Of a stretch of DNA of 64,000 nucleotides, positions 32,101 through 41,700 are shown piece after piece. Each line of letters starts with the position of its first letter. The stretch's first letter is position 1. This stretch comes from Diplonema japonicum. Lineage: Eukaryota > Euglenozoa > Diplonemea > Diplonemida > Diplonemidae. Below the pieces are notes generated by a model. It was not told the origin of the DNA. It worked only from the letters and a program-made list of their open reading frames with translations, and did no database searches. Location: assembly GCA_964019335.1 (NCBI GenBank), contig OZ025728.1:310001-374000 (forward strand), read 5' to 3'. Position numbers and translations under genes: made by a program.

Positions 32101-35100
32101 CTCGCCCTTTGAAGGTTTAAACTTTTCAAACGTCACCGACGAGACCCCATCGAAAATGGACTGTATGTTGCCCTGGATTGCCGTTGGGTCCGATGCTTGT
32201 GAAAGAATGTCTAGCAGAACAGTCTCAGAGACGAAGTAGAAGCGTGGGAAGGCCCGGCGCTTTGTTTCCAGGTAGGACTGTAGCTGCTTCTGGCATTGGT
32301 CCAGCTGGTCTTTCAGGTTCGGGAGGAGATCGAGAAGTTCATTATCGTAGCAGAACCCAATCACGTTCTTCTGTTCCCCGGCCTTCGTCATTATCTTCAC
32401 CCATGTTTTGTCAATCTGCGCGAAGCGCTTCGCCTCTGCTGGAAGTTGCTTCATAATGTCCCCTCCTGCAAATACAGCTTCAAGCCAAACCCACGCAGAT
32501 TGTACTTCTTGCCATAAACCTAATTTTTCGCTTACTGCGGATAGTTTTGACATCCACTCGGTGACCTCTGCTCTGAATGGGGCTACGAAGCGAGAGGCAA
32601 GCATCGATCCGACTTGGAGTTGGGATTCTTCGAGGATTTCTTTGACTTGGTTAGTTTCTTCGCCTTTGAGGACGAGCTGTCCCCTGTGTTTGAACTCCCC
32701 GAAGGCCAGCTCGGTATCCTTCCAGTTCCGCTCGATTTCCTTGTACTTCCTCTCGATGTCGGCCTCCTTCTGCGCGGACATCGTGATGTCTTGAACTTCT
32801 TCTTCGCAGCTGAGGAGCTTCGCGTCAAGGATGTTGCCGAGTTTGAACAAATCTTCGTCAAGCCGCCATGTGCTGTTTGTAACTTGCATGATGGCTTTCC
32901 AGTGCCGTTCGCGCATAGCGGGGTGGGCGAGTGCGGAGATCATCTCCTCAAGCCCAAGGAAGTCGTCGATGTACTTCTTGAGCTCCAGGTATGCATCCCA
33001 TGCTTTTAAAGCCCGAGGCAGTTTCGACGCTTGTACTTGGAAGCGGTTCACTTCCTCCACGAGACTGGCAAAACCAGCACCGCCGCCTTGTCGGAGGTCT
33101 GCCCACAGAATTTCAGAGTAGCCTCTGATGTTTTGGATCACCTTGACATAAAGTACGTACAGTTTTTCAAGAAGCATTAGTTGCTTCTCGGTCTGGACGA
33201 GCTCGGGGTAGTGGTGCACGGGCATCCCAAACAGTTCCTCGCCAGCTTGAAACGTTGTCCAGGATCGCTTGTGATCGTCGAAAAGCCGTTGGAATTTCTT
33301 AAGCCTCTCCATGGCCTCGGCAGGGGTCACCCCCTCGCACATTGGACCCGTCTTGTCGAAATCCTTTTTAAACTGCTCGACAGTTACGCTGAACGTTTCA
33401 ACCTCACGCGTCAGCCGTGCTTTGAACCCGTTCTGAAGCTTCGCGATCTCGTCGTTGCGATGCAGGGCTACCATTCGTAGATTCCTCCAATGATGCCACA
33501 GCTCGCCCACTTGTTCCTCCTCGTCTTTTGGTATGTGGACGCTGTTCGATTTCAACATTTCGTAGATTTCCTGAACGGGTTCGAAGAGAAGGTCGACCTC
33601 GGACTCCCTCTCGCGGATCTCTCGCAGCGTGTGCATGATCATACGCAGATCCTCGAGGCTGTCGTTTTGGTTGATTTGTTGTTCCAATGCTTTTCTATCT
33701 TCGGTCATCTGTGCTTGTATCCGTGAGAGGTCCCTTGCAGCTTGCTGGTGCAGGTTGCGAGCGTACTGCGCTTTCCATTCCTGAGCCTCCTTTTTCAACG
33801 CTGACTTCAACCTTGACGTTGCCAGTGACAGGGACCCAATTACGTAGGTTAGCTGGATCCCGTCCACTTCGTCCTCAACAGCTTTGTACTTTCGAAGCTC
33901 TTGCTCAAACATGGTGAGGGTAGGCTCTTGTTCGAGGAAGTGCTCGTACTCAGTTTGCTTGTTGAGGGTCCATAGGTACTCAAAGCGCTTGAACGATGCG
34001 AGGTAGTCCATGACCTGTTTCTTCAATCCGTGGATGCCGCCCGTGAGAAGCAGGACTACCTTGACGATCTCCTTGTTTTTGGCGATATTTTCGAAGAACG
34101 TCTCGGGTGAGTCGATGCCGGCCCAGGGCGAGATGTACCGAGAACACTTTAGAACGGCAGTTGCGGATTGGTTGATCGCCTTCTGAACCTCTTCCAAGGA
34201 GGGGTGCAGCACGACATGAGGTGGTGCCAGTTCGATATTCACGTCGAAGAAAGGTTTGTCGACTTGCATGAAGTCAGTGCGGTTCCCTCTTGTCCCGACT
34301 CGCTTTTTGATTAAGTTCAGCGAGCGTGTCGTAGTTGCCAGGATCGCTTTGAACATCAGGAGATTGAAATGGGATTTGAGATTTGCGACCTCAAGCTTGC
34401 ATTCTCCTTTGTTAGGATGCCCCGATAGAATCGTGGCGATGACGTCGTCGGCCGCCCGTTCCACTTCGCGGTTTTTAATATCCATAAGCTCCGATTGGGA
34501 CTTGATGTGCTTCTCTTGCAAGCTGACAAATTGTTCCAACGTGAACGACTGCCCCTCGGGGAGGTACACCAGCAGCGTCCCCGATATGAACTTTAAATTC
34601 GCGTGGATTCGGTTCTCAACCACGTTCTCCACCCTACTCGTAACTATATTGAGATCTTGTATTCCAGAAAGGACCCTGTCAATGTAAGTATCGATGTTTA
34701 ACGATGTCCACGTCAGCAGCACCTCGCCTGGGCGGATCACCTTGTCGAGGGTGTCCAGGTTGTTCCGCATTAAAGATTTCGTAACGGGTATAACTGCTTG
34801 GGTGATGCGTTCGTACTCGGAAATAGCATGAGAGAGCTGACCGTGGAAGTATTTGAACTTCTTGTCCTGCATGAGAACGACTTCGGCACCGGAAGGGATG
34901 GTGATGTCCATGCGTTTGATGGCCCTGGCTTCTTTGATGAGCTGTATGATCTCCATATCGAAGTTGATGTAGAGCTTTCCCTCGTTACGGATGAGGAGCG
35001 TCGCGTTGAGGCCACTGCGCATGTTGGGGACGGACTGTTTCCACGCGGTAAGCCAAACGGTTTCGAATTCGATAAGCGCCCGTGCGATCCTGTTGTAGCT

Positions 35101-37086
35101 TTTGATGATCTTCTTGGATTCCTTCTGCGAGCCCATGATGGTTCGGTTCGCCTTGAAATTCTGCATCGGCGTCTCGATTCTCTTAAGCAATTGTCGGCCC
35201 CATGTAATGGCCCCCGCGACGGGGGGTATGTTTCGAACAACAGGCGGGGAATGCCGCTGCCGCTCGTACAGCTTCTGAACGTTCTCAAGATCAAGGCCGT
35301 AGTTGTGGAAGATAACCATGTACTTAGATTCGAGATCGGACCGAAGCGTCTGCCTGTTGAGGATCAGTTTGAACTTTTTGAGGAGCGAGAGGGCATTCTC
35401 TGTACTCGTGATGTTCTCGAAGCTGGAGTTGATGAAGACTTGCAGAGAGCTTTCCAGCTCCGCGATATTCTTGTTGAACTCGTTGAAAGCCTTGTCAAAG
35501 GTGGGCGTTGACTGGTCGAGCGGGTCGTGGCTCGATTTCTTCTTCAACTCTTCAACGTACTCGTGAAATCGAACGATGAGCTGCCCCATGCCATCGATGT
35601 TGTAATCGTCGAGATATTTGAACTGTTCTATCGTGTCGAATATTTCGATAAGCTTCAACACCCTTTTGCAGAACAGTTCGAACTTTCCGAAGATGTGCAG
35701 CTCCCGTGTTGCCACGCATGCAAACTGTTTCCCGCCTGTCTGCTGTTCCAAGCGTTGCGAGACGGACCGAAACTCCCTCACGTAACACTTCTTCAACTCG
35801 ATACACGCTGTCAACCTCTCGATCAGCGCACGCAGCGACTCAGGAGATTCCGCTTGCTGCCATAATTGCGACGCTGAGATCTGCCCTTGTCTGATGTCAG
35901 CCTTACACGCGACGATCAGCTGGTTCGTGATTTTACAGAACAAAACCATCATATGCTTCTCAGAACTATAGTACCTAGCTATCGTGTACATGACTTGTAT
36001 GTTGCTGATTAACGCAGGGAGCACGTTTAGCAAAACGCTCGGCGGTTCCTTCTCCAGAGCGTCGAAGAACTTCTCCAACGACGATAAATATCTGACGTTT
36101 TCTTTGGCTTCGTTGGAAGCGTCCGTCAACGAAGCGTCCGCCTTCCTCCATTCCCTGACAAGGTTCGATCGCGTGGCACCGAGGACACCTGTTACAACCT
36201 GCACGTCTGCTCTTTGAAACTGCTCCGTTATGTTAGAAAATTTCGCGCAGCGTTCCTTCCACCATTTCAGTTCCGTGGTAGGGCCCACTTCTTCAGGGAT
36301 GTTTTGCGGTTCTAGATCGGTGTGGGTTGGCTTGTCGTCTATAAGCCGCGTGGAGATCCCGATCCAAGATTCGATACAGGCTTCGAAATGCTTCACCAGC
36401 TTGGGATCCGTCGCGACTTTTAAATAGTTGGCGTTTGCAGGGAGATTCTTCATGTACGCGGCATCGGGCATCATGGCGGTTTCAGCTTCATGGCTGCAGT
36501 CTGCTACCTCTTCAAGCTTGTCAGCGAAGACACGTTGCGATTCGTGAAACGCTTCTCGTTGTAAGGCAGTTGTCTTCCCGAGCTTTGTTTGTTTCAACAA
36601 AAGCGGTTCATAGAGAGATTTCATCTGCTGGCGGTGGAAGTCGAGGAATGTTAAACTGTCCTTTGCGTCCGGAGATGATGATTTTGTCACATCGATAACC
36701 TGCATTTGAAGCTCGTGAATCATATCAGTTTCCTTGCCCGAAATAGGTTTTTGTACTCCTTGCGAGTCTGTCGGCGAGTGTCGCGTGATGACCAGTGTTC
36801 TCCCTTCTAGTTTGAATGGTGCGGCCTTAACCGACACCGTGCCTGCCGCATTGTCTATGGAGGCGTTGAAGTATAGCATTGGGGGGGTGGGTCTTCCCTC
36901 TGCGTCCACGCCTTTCACGAAGCCGTCTATTTTCGCCACGTTCTCCGGGAAGCACCAGATCTCTTTTTCGATCGCTTTTAAATAGTCCAACAGTGGTGGG
37001 CCGTCCGGGCCGTGGCACACCAGGAACGCGTCTGCCACCCTCATCAGCAGGTATTTCCGCACTGCTTCGAGGTCTTTGGTACTCAT
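23176..37086 (-). CDS. Outer-arm axonemal dynein heavy chain, gamma type (DNAH5/8-like)
   Basis: 4,636 aa in one uninterrupted frame from ATG (MSTKDLEAVR) to TGA. It is the microtubule motor of the ciliary outer arm. The first ~1,400 residues form the tail that binds intermediate chains; the linker precedes the motor ring. Walker A loops appear in order: AAA1 GPAGTGKT near residue 1895, AAA2 GPAGVGKT near 2180, AAA3 GGGGTAKT near 2540 and AAA4 GVGGSGKQS near 2915. The coiled-coil stalk and microtubule-binding tip lie at about 3190-3470, then AAA5, AAA6 and the C-terminal domain ending in FWQLRGVCLLCSVD. NCSDQLDYKAMGKIIKGL and the TAKT form of AAA3 point to the gamma/DNAH5-DNAH8 class, as far as I can judge. 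The absence of introns in 13.9 kb is notable beside intron-bearing neighbours. A CFAP74-like gene lies two genes upstream. Confidence 0.93.
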   Translation of the reverse strand: MSTKDLEAVRKYLLMRVADAFLVCHGPDGPPLLDYLKAIEKEIWCFPENVAKIDGFVKGVDAEGRPTPPMLYFNASIDNAAGTVSVKAAPFKLEGRTLVITRHSPTDSQGVQKPISGKETDMIHELQMQVIDVTKSSSPDAKDSLTFLDFHRQQMKSLYEPLLLKQTKLGKTTALQREAFHESQRVFADKLEEVADCSHEAETAMMPDAAYMKNLPANANYLKVATDPKLVKHFEACIESWIGISTRLIDDKPTHTDLEPQNIPEEVGPTTELKWWKERCAKFSNITEQFQRADVQVVTGVLGATRSNLVREWRKADASLTDASNEAKENVRYLSSLEKFFDALEKEPPSVLLNVLPALISNIQVMYTIARYYSSEKHMMVLFCKITNQLIVACKADIRQGQISASQLWQQAESPESLRALIERLTACIELKKCYVREFRSVSQRLEQQTGGKQFACVATRELHIFGKFELFCKRVLKLIEIFDTIEQFKYLDDYNIDGMGQLIVRFHEYVEELKKKSSHDPLDQSTPTFDKAFNEFNKNIAELESSLQVFINSSFENITSTENALSLLKKFKLILNRQTLRSDLESKYMVIFHNYGLDLENVQKLYERQRHSPPVVRNIPPVAGAITWGRQLLKRIETPMQNFKANRTIMGSQKESKKIIKSYNRIARALIEFETVWLTAWKQSVPNMRSGLNATLLIRNEGKLYINFDMEIIQLIKEARAIKRMDITIPSGAEVVLMQDKKFKYFHGQLSHAISEYERITQAVIPVTKSLMRNNLDTLDKVIRPGEVLLTWTSLNIDTYIDRVLSGIQDLNIVTSRVENVVENRIHANLKFISGTLLVYLPEGQSFTLEQFVSLQEKHIKSQSELMDIKNREVERAADDVIATILSGHPNKGECKLEVANLKSHFNLLMFKAILATTTRSLNLIKKRVGTRGNRTDFMQVDKPFFDVNIELAPPHVVLHPSLEEVQKAINQSATAVLKCSRYISPWAGIDSPETFFENIAKNKEIVKVVLLLTGGIHGLKKQVMDYLASFKRFEYLWTLNKQTEYEHFLEQEPTLTMFEQELRKYKAVEDEVDGIQLTYVIGSLSLATSRLKSALKKEAQEWKAQYARNLHQQAARDLSRIQAQMTEDRKALEQQINQNDSLEDLRMIMHTLREIRERESEVDLLFEPVQEIYEMLKSNSVHIPKDEEEQVGELWHHWRNLRMVALHRNDEIAKLQNGFKARLTREVETFSVTVEQFKKDFDKTGPMCEGVTPAEAMERLKKFQRLFDDHKRSWTTFQAGEELFGMPVHHYPELVQTEKQLMLLEKLYVLYVKVIQNIRGYSEILWADLRQGGGAGFASLVEEVNRFQVQASKLPRALKAWDAYLELKKYIDDFLGLEEMISALAHPAMRERHWKAIMQVTNSTWRLDEDLFKLGNILDAKLLSCEEEVQDITMSAQKEADIERKYKEIERNWKDTELAFGEFKHRGQLVLKGEETNQVKEILEESQLQVGSMLASRFVAPFRAEVTEWMSKLSAVSEKLGLWQEVQSAWVWLEAVFAGGDIMKQLPAEAKRFAQIDKTWVKIMTKAGEQKNVIGFCYDNELLDLLPNLKDQLDQCQKQLQSYLETKRRAFPRFYFVSETVLLDILSQASDPTAIQGNIQSIFDGVSSVTFEKFKPSKGETGSGVMKIVKLHSPEGETLPLLEPVPCVGNVEQWLLALVDQMCLTVRETTKHAASEIEKLQGCLRFFDQCLHAFVAQISLLIVQMLWTQDVQDFLTGSKGEQKSLREAADRRINELKDMLVELTRTELTKTERINVETLITIHVHQQDVWRCPPGKGDTALRKLRDASQFDWLKQARFYFCHERDEVLIKIADADTIYCNEYLGVKERLVITPLTDRCYITLSQALAMKLGGAPAGPAGTGKTETTKDLARTYGKLCIVTNCSDQLDYKAMGKIIKGLSQANAWGCFDEFNRIDLPVLSVVAQQVQSVLNGLKAHKTEFVFPDKDVVCLKPGVGFFITMNPGYAGRQELPENLKILFRGVTMMVPDRQAIMKVKLGGQGYKEDDLLSQKFFLLYNLCEQQLSKQRHYDFGLRNILSVLRTAGSVLRKAPVKDEPYLFMRTLRDMNMSKLVFDDIDLFNSLLQDLFPGKNPEKNSYAEVDKALQQHVIDTGLIYHPPWVAKCIQLYETKLVRHGLMVVGPAGVGKTMIYHMVLKALCDVEEKYGGMKHSEMRMNPKAITASQMFGKLDAGTGDWHDGIFSALWRQAVAKTRRTDGKKPQSIWLVCDGPVDAIWIENLNTVLDDNKLLTLASGDRLNMTDNMKVCFEPENLNNASPATVSRAGIVYVSDAELGGGVGRGDFKPWDPVIRAKLYATRKEERIVPPGCPTVLPRDVSDYIMSLFTLHVNDALNMYLRECSPPMHTGCAHQLINTYFLILPQIQDCEGTPSKSVMEKIFWFSLSWSMGGMLETASREKFYDSYVKNHCRSIPSETETIFEFKVDVRADKWVHWNDLVPEWKYPGDKKITEDFATLFIPTLDSTRLNFLMLQNFINKRPFLLFGGGGTAKTVTVENFLGSVHKMDAIEAEHRELMVFKKINFSFMTGPGLFQTALLDNMEKRQGKYYGPKRNKRLTLFVDDAAMPEVNEWGDQITNESVRQVIEESRLYSLDKAGELIYLVDLHWAAAMAKPGGGKNDIPNRLKRHFSVYCVPLPSEQSLQQIFGVILQSRFAQTNADGNYPPGVVAVADVLTPMSLSFWTRIQNKMLPTPAKFHYMFNLRDLTLIAQGICMSTRKVTSDEPTLVNLWKHECNRVFSDKLNVAEDKAWYDKEVNSCVQEFLGEQLATQCKNPTYWVNFMREAEIDPETGETIEEAPMVYEPVDGMETLRQKLTIRMSTYNESGENKTRKLSLVLFDAAIKHVSRITRVLTTRRGNILLVGVGGSGKQSLTRLSASIHSHKMFQITVTKSYGINQLFDDVREQYTHAGTKGEVCFMFTDNEIKSESFLEYINSFLSSGEIPGLYATDEKDAIANDVRLVAKKESGRDFQDTGDWLWRFFVNKVRARLHFVLCMSPVGDKFRNRARKFPALVSGCVINWFFPWPEAALLDVSKQRIGSFNIETDAQTKGRLMEFMSSLHRLMLEMSKEYFTRFRRSVFSTPKSYLSFLEAYIAVYKEKFQQINVLAVNIGGGLKKLHQAGEDVRLMKINLAEKEVNLQQATKETDTLLLEITEATGIAEKKESEVGAVKETLSRDARKVQAVKDDAEQDLAAARPMLEAANKALDSIDPKALQNVKKLSNPPALVKRILDGVCILLHDPIENKHCEAVLEKGGAWVKDSWEAGRKFLSDMKAIERLQAFKAVSEGGVGKKDQINEETCELLLPYLSMEAWNGETATKSAKDVAGMCLWVRAMYDYIGIAKFVQPKMEALREAEAQLRVANRKLEEKESELQAVQGDRAKCQAKLDSAKGKKQALEDDAVGTKKRMDAANGLIDALSGERERWTKQSNEFKERVRRLVGDVALSCAFISYCGPFNADFRHTLLTEHFYNMCLKLKIPVTDSISVVKFLTTESQITDWQIEGLPSDDHSVQNAIMISSNLNNKKTGKYPLIIDPQGQGLKWLRSRYGENVAVTQFDDKKFPDHLAKQLQDGGCLLLENCTEDIDPMIDPVLDKIIVRAGRMQNIIINDKPHDFDDDFKLAMTTRLPNPLFTPELFAKALVIDMTVTMQGLEQQLLGQVIGKEKRELEEERAKLIEEVNENEKRLKEFEDRLLAQLAASKGNLIDDDELIATLADAKKASAEIKEKLAVAQETRKRITSASEEYRPVALRGSILYFLIVDMSQVSHMYQTSLPQFLRLFDEAITHSEPAQLTTKRISNIIAMMTRVVFEHITRGLFTAHRLLFVLTMACKTKLHARDATKLPHESFQTLLKGGAALSINETRVKPFPWIPDRAWLNIVALSEGAPKSFKLLPDYISRSERLWRDWYDAESPEITPVPEIEEKMEPFDRLLIVRSLREDRAMLAALSYVSIVLGKEYAEPLQLDFESVIETTTGLTPIIFLLSQGSDPSSLIEASAKRRKKQIIPQGGISMGQGQEQAAMDATLASFSGCGEWALLQNCHLGLKFLADLETVLVKTDPDTIGAEARVLITSEPHPRFPIGLLQMSIKLTNEPPPGIKTGIKRSYGWFNQEMLDSYRRPEWKAMLFAQCFIHSNVVERKKFGPIGFCIPYEFNQGDWQASVQFLQNHMATIGDDAKKGAQVSWITVRYMISEIQYGGRITDNKDRIMFNTICEVNMNSAICESGFEFYSGYGIPCFEEYIKHKEYLDKYPEVDPPEVFGLHANADIIYRTRQSQQTLNKILSIQPRGSSAGGGKSPEQIVISMADDFLKRLPPEWKMDNVREMMKKIDDKKPLNIFCRQEIERLNLCLALIGSTLRDLKLAIAGIVVLSAELQAARDALHDAKVPVKWTTVSWPSPTMGIWFSEVLARQKQLDLWVREDRPSKYWLTGFYNPQGFLTSVRQEVTRAHKNEGWALDDVILKTEVQKYEKHEVDRAPPEGVFIHGLYLEGAGWDRTRQKLKDPLPKEAPKELPVLFVTAVQQEEGKRTVTNTKTKEKAMARYDCPVYKYPTRNDINWIFDVQLNCEDLEHMNARNFWQLRGVCLLCSVD

Positions 37087-37381
37087 TTTTTATTATTTTC
37101 TTTTTTTTTTTTAATTTATTTTTTTCAATTTTTTTTTTTCCCCTCTCCCCTCCCTCCTCGTATTTACATCCTGAAGGTGACGGTTGAATGCAGCAAATAA
37201 AGAACGGGGAAAAAAAAAAAAAAAAAAATAGAATGAAGCAACAAAAACAAAAACAAAAAAAAAAGGCGTAAAAAAAAAAAAAGAGGAACACGCACACAGC
37301 ATGGGGGTGTGTGTGTGGGGGGAGGAGAATATTGGTGTGTAAATAAAAAAAAAAAAAAAAAACAATAATAATAATGAACTC
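37087..37381. other. Intergenic low-complexity region
   Basis: T-rich then A-rich runs, and a short GT/TG repeat near 37305. On the coding strand the 50 bases before the dynein ATG are almost all A and G. Confidence 0.6.
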
Positions 37382-38464
37382 TCACGTAACCAACGACAGG
37401 CAAAAGGTTCCGTGATTGCAAACCGTGGCGTCTTGATAGGTTCCTACCATGGTGCTGCCGAGTACGGTAGCAGAGTACCTTGTTGGGACGACTGTGCTGC
37501 CCTTCTTGAGATGCTGGTACTCGGCGAAGGAGAATACGGTTGCAGGGGTATTGAGAGGCCGCAAGGGCGGTGTGCTGAACAACGTGCACAGAGGAGGCGG
37601 GGGGTCAGAAGGTGCCAACCTGCACCGTGGAGATGGTACAGGGCACGGCTCAGACGATGCTACCCCAGTCACACCAGCAAACCGTGTCAAACTGTTCAAA
37701 CTGGGAAACGATATCGAACCCTGAATAATTCCTGAAACAGCACTTGACTGGCTAACCTGCATTGCCATAGGATATTGCTCTTCCTGGTACCCATGCTGGT
37801 AGCAAATGCCTTCCCATTTTGAACTTTCCACAATCCCGGAGTACGACCGGCGGCTATCGCTTAAACTGATTTGAAAACACCCGCAGTTTGTAACCCCTGC
37901 AATGGCGATCCTTTCGGATATGGTGCCGTGGTACTCCATCCCGTTTGTCTCCCGGATCACGATGTCCGTTTTATTCCGAATACTTGATGTGAAGGGCTTC
38001 GTCAAGACCGTCGTGTAGGTAGGGTTCTGCGTGAAGAGGTCGTAAGCCGCTTCGTTTAGATGCGTTCTTATCGGAGTTTTCCATTGGTACTGGACAACTC
38101 CTTCGGAGCTTTTGGAGAATTCCACGCGTATTCTTATCGGTTCTATGAGGAAGCCTCCCGATTCACATTTCCCAGCTACCTCTGGATGAGTTGCTTTGAA
38201 CGTGTTTAGCTCTGCGTACGGCACAACCAGTTCACCAAAAAACGTGCAGTTCTGGAGTGTCGCGACCCCCCGGAAAACACTTATGTCGCCACTCACGCCT
38301 AGCTCGCTTTGGCACACTTTGTTCCACACATCTGTTGCCCTGGCTTCTTTTCCTACCCACTTGCCCACCAGCATGAGGTTTGCCAGCTCTTTTCCTTTCA
38401 AGTACCCCAGTACCAATCTAAAGGCATCTGGCGGTATTTCTTCAAGGTTGTTCCACGGGGTCAT
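37382..38464 (-). CDS. F-box-like protein
   Basis: 360 aa from ATG at 38464. Residues 6-50 (LEEIPPDAFRLVLGYLKGKE and on to VWNKVC) fit an F-box, the ~45-residue helix bundle that binds SKP1 in SCF ubiquitin ligases, followed by an unrecognised mostly beta-type region to about residue 255. The last ~100 residues are Ser/Pro-rich and then hydrophilic with no repeat type such as WD40, Kelch or LRR. The substrate cannot be guessed. Located between dynein and the CFAP74-like gene on the same strand; the start is preceded by a T-rich run on the coding strand. Confidence 0.6.
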   Translation of the reverse strand: MTPWNNLEEIPPDAFRLVLGYLKGKELANLMLVGKWVGKEARATDVWNKVCQSELGVSGDISVFRGVATLQNCTFFGELVVPYAELNTFKATHPEVAGKCESGGFLIEPIRIRVEFSKSSEGVVQYQWKTPIRTHLNEAAYDLFTQNPTYTTVLTKPFTSSIRNKTDIVIRETNGMEYHGTISERIAIAGVTNCGCFQISLSDSRRSYSGIVESSKWEGICYQHGYQEEQYPMAMQVSQSSAVSGIIQGSISFPSLNSLTRFAGVTGVASSEPCPVPSPRCRLAPSDPPPPLCTLFSTPPLRPLNTPATVFSFAEYQHLKKGSTVVPTRYSATVLGSTMVGTYQDATVCNHGTFCLSLVT

Positions 38465-38756
38465 GGGAAAAAAAAAAAAAAGAGCGAGAAGAAAAAAAAA
38501 CCCCCCCTCCCTCCCCCCCCTCCTTGTTGTGTGCTGGTATTATTTCTTTTATTTTCTAAAGGGGAATTTAAAAAAAAAAAATACTGCATAAAAAAAAGGG
38601 GGGGGGGGACGGGGAAACATCATTTTTCCCGTCTTTCCCACCCGTTTCACTCATAACGCATATTTTCTTGTTGGGCATTGTATTTACAATATTTGAAGGG
38701 GGGGGGGGGACAAAAACTGAACTAACCAATTTTATTTTCTCTCTCTTTTTTTTTTT
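38465..38756. other. Intergenic homopolymer region
   Basis: A-runs, C-runs and two G-runs (38598-38608 and 38699-38709). No gene seen. Confidence 0.6.
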
Positions 38757-41700
38757 TTACTTCCCCCACTCCGAAGGTATCCGAATGCTGCCTTTTAGAA
38801 CAAGTGACACATCTGGGGTGTCACACGCAGGCCAGCCGCCCTTCAAGCACAGTGTGATGGTAGCCGTTATGTTGATTACAACGTTGGGGACAGGAAGCTG
38901 GGTGAAGACACCTTGCGAAAGGTGCCCTGAGGGTTCCTTTGGCGCGAAATTGATGGTGAAGGGAGCATCGATAGTTCCAGGGGGGAGGACAAGCTTTCCC
39001 GAAGCGAGGTTTGGGAAGGAAAACCCAAGAGACTCAGCTTCTTGAAGTTCTTTAGAATCGATATAAAGCTCCCCTGGAGCGGTGGTCCTGGGTTCCGACC
39101 CCTTTACATTCCCCACAAACAGCGTGTGCGTGGCCTCCTGAACCAGCAACTTATTCGAATCAAATACCGGTGCAAAGTCATACTGGTACCGGGTGGGCAG
39201 CGGGTCAGCACAAAGACTGCTTAAATAATCATCTGTAGTACAACGATGAGCGACCAGTGCCGTGCCTTCCTTGCCTATCCTTCCGCGAAGAGGCAGGCCG
39301 GAAGGGCATTTGATGTACAGAGATTTTTCAAAGCAGGATCCTGATAAAGACAGTTTGATTGTTTTATCGACACCTCCATAGATGCACACTGCCTCTGCGC
39401 AGTACGACTGGTAGCTGTGGTCAGGGTTGAACATCAGAACAACTTGTGCAGAACCGCCAGCCTTCACTACCCCGTGGTCGGGGGTAGCTGTGAAAGGAAT
39501 CGATCCATTATTGTTGAGCGGTTCTGATTTGTCCGGATTGAATTTTATGCTGAAGGGTGTGTGGAAGCCGCATTGCGATGTGAGGTGCATGGTGCGGGTT
39601 TCGTGTTGTTTTGCTACGTGGCTTGGCAACGCAGGCCCCATTTCCGCCTTCACCACCCCGCCTTCAACTGGTGGCAGCGCATCCAACGAAATGGACAGGG
39701 ACGGGGCAAGCCCAATCCCCTTCGCCTTCAAGAAAACCTTGTTCCCCTCGTTGTTCGAAATAACGATCTCTTCCTGGTACACGGCCGCCGTTGCAGGCGT
39801 GAACGAGAGGACCACTTCGCACACCTGACCTTTTTCCAGTGGGGTGGGGGGCTTTACAACCGCGATAGGACCGTAGCTGTCCAGTGCTGTTATGAAGGGT
39901 GCTGAATGAGAGCCCAGGCACCTCAAGAGCACGGTTTTGGTAGAGGTTTTGTACGCCGGTATCGAACCGAAATCAATGGCTGAGACACCATGCTCCCCAT
40001 GCCACTCCAACAGCTTTTCCGGGGTGTATTTTGTCGTGTTCTGCTCGGTGTCGTCCTTCCCAATCACCACGAGGCTCGGGAGAACCACGCAAAGCTCGAG
40101 CTCAAGAAGCACGGCCACTCTCTCGCTGTTTTTAATGTAACACGGGATCGTTTTCTTCGTGTGCCAGGACGGGTTTGACGTACTTGCGGAGGCGGCCCAT
40201 TCCTTCAACGAGATCGAAGGTAGCGGCTCGAAGGTTGCAATGACAGCTTCATGCCCACCAGGGGGCAGCTCCCCGCATGTCGGGGATATTGATAAGCAAC
40301 ACCCAGGTGGTGGGGCGAACTCAAATGTCTGGTGTGACGATGTCGAATTGCTTACCACAAAGCCCACCGAGCACCTGTCACCCATGGACGTGGCAGGGAG
40401 TTGTATCACTGACTCCGAGAGGTGCAGTGGGGTCCGCTTCCCAACAGCCGTCACCGCAATGCAGTGCTCTTCATCCCGCTCTGTTTTGATTTTAAGCTTC
40501 CGTTCGTAAGGGCCAGTGCTCCCCATCACAACGGAGACCGTGAACTCCTTCGGCCGTCCGGGTTGCAAACACGCAAAACCTCTGTTCGGTTCCACCGAGA
40601 CCTCGTTCGGCAGCTCCAAAAACCCAATCTCCAGCGGCAGTAAGCCTTTGTTTGTGATCGTAAGCGGCCGGCTGCACCCCTCCCCAATGGAACACGCTTC
40701 GAAATTCAAGCTTGGTTCCGAAAACTCCAACTTAGATGTGGTGACTGTCGCACGGAGTTGATAAGTAACAGGGAGGGCTTGGCCGAGGACAGAAACGACC
40801 GCCTCTGCGGTGAGGACACCATCGTTGAGATGTGTGAAGATGGCACGCGACGGGCGAAACTTCACCTGGTAAGCTAGGGATTCGCCAGGTTGGACAAAAC
40901 CCATTTTAGGTGCGTACTCGAAGTACGGCTGTAGGTTGGCAGGCACAGTGGGGGAGACTTTCATAGATGTCTTACCCCGGTTGCGCACCGTGAGCTCAGC
41001 TCGGTAAAGCGTACCCACAACACAACAATCATAGTCAAGGGTCGCCGAGCCTTCATCGACATACACCGGGACTTCGGTACCCTGGCCTGCAATGATGATA
41101 GGGATGTCATCAACCTGATCGGTGTGGAAGTGAAGCAACATTGTGCATCTCACATCTGAAACCGATGTTGGTGCGAACTGCAGCTCGATGACGCAGGTGC
41201 TATACGGTGCTAGGTACACGGGCTCCGTGTTTGAAAGCGAGCATGATATTTGAACCTCTTCCGTGTAGTCTCCTAGCATTTCAACGTACGTGGCCAGCGC
41301 GCCGTTATTCGTGATTACAATGCTCTTTGAGGTTGTTTCGGCAAGCAGTACAGGGCCGAGGTTCAGTTCCCTGCCCTTTCCAGGGCGGTGTTCGGGAGAC
41401 ACTGAGATCTGAACCTTTTTCGTGAAGGCTTGCAGGGGTATCGTGATTTCGCCGGTCTTTGCGAGGAGTTTGATTTCGTCCTCGATGTCTTCGTTCAGTT
41501 TCGGGGTGAATTTTACGCACAGCGTGCACGACATGCCGGCGGACATTTGTCCCGGGCGGTCGTATGTAAGTTCGAAGAAATCAGAGATTTCCATGTTGAG
41601 ATCCATCACCATGAAGGTGTTGAAGGTCCAAGAAACGTTCGTCAGCGTTACGTAGATTGTCACTTCTTTTCCCACCTCGAAGTCCTTGAAGGTCACGACC

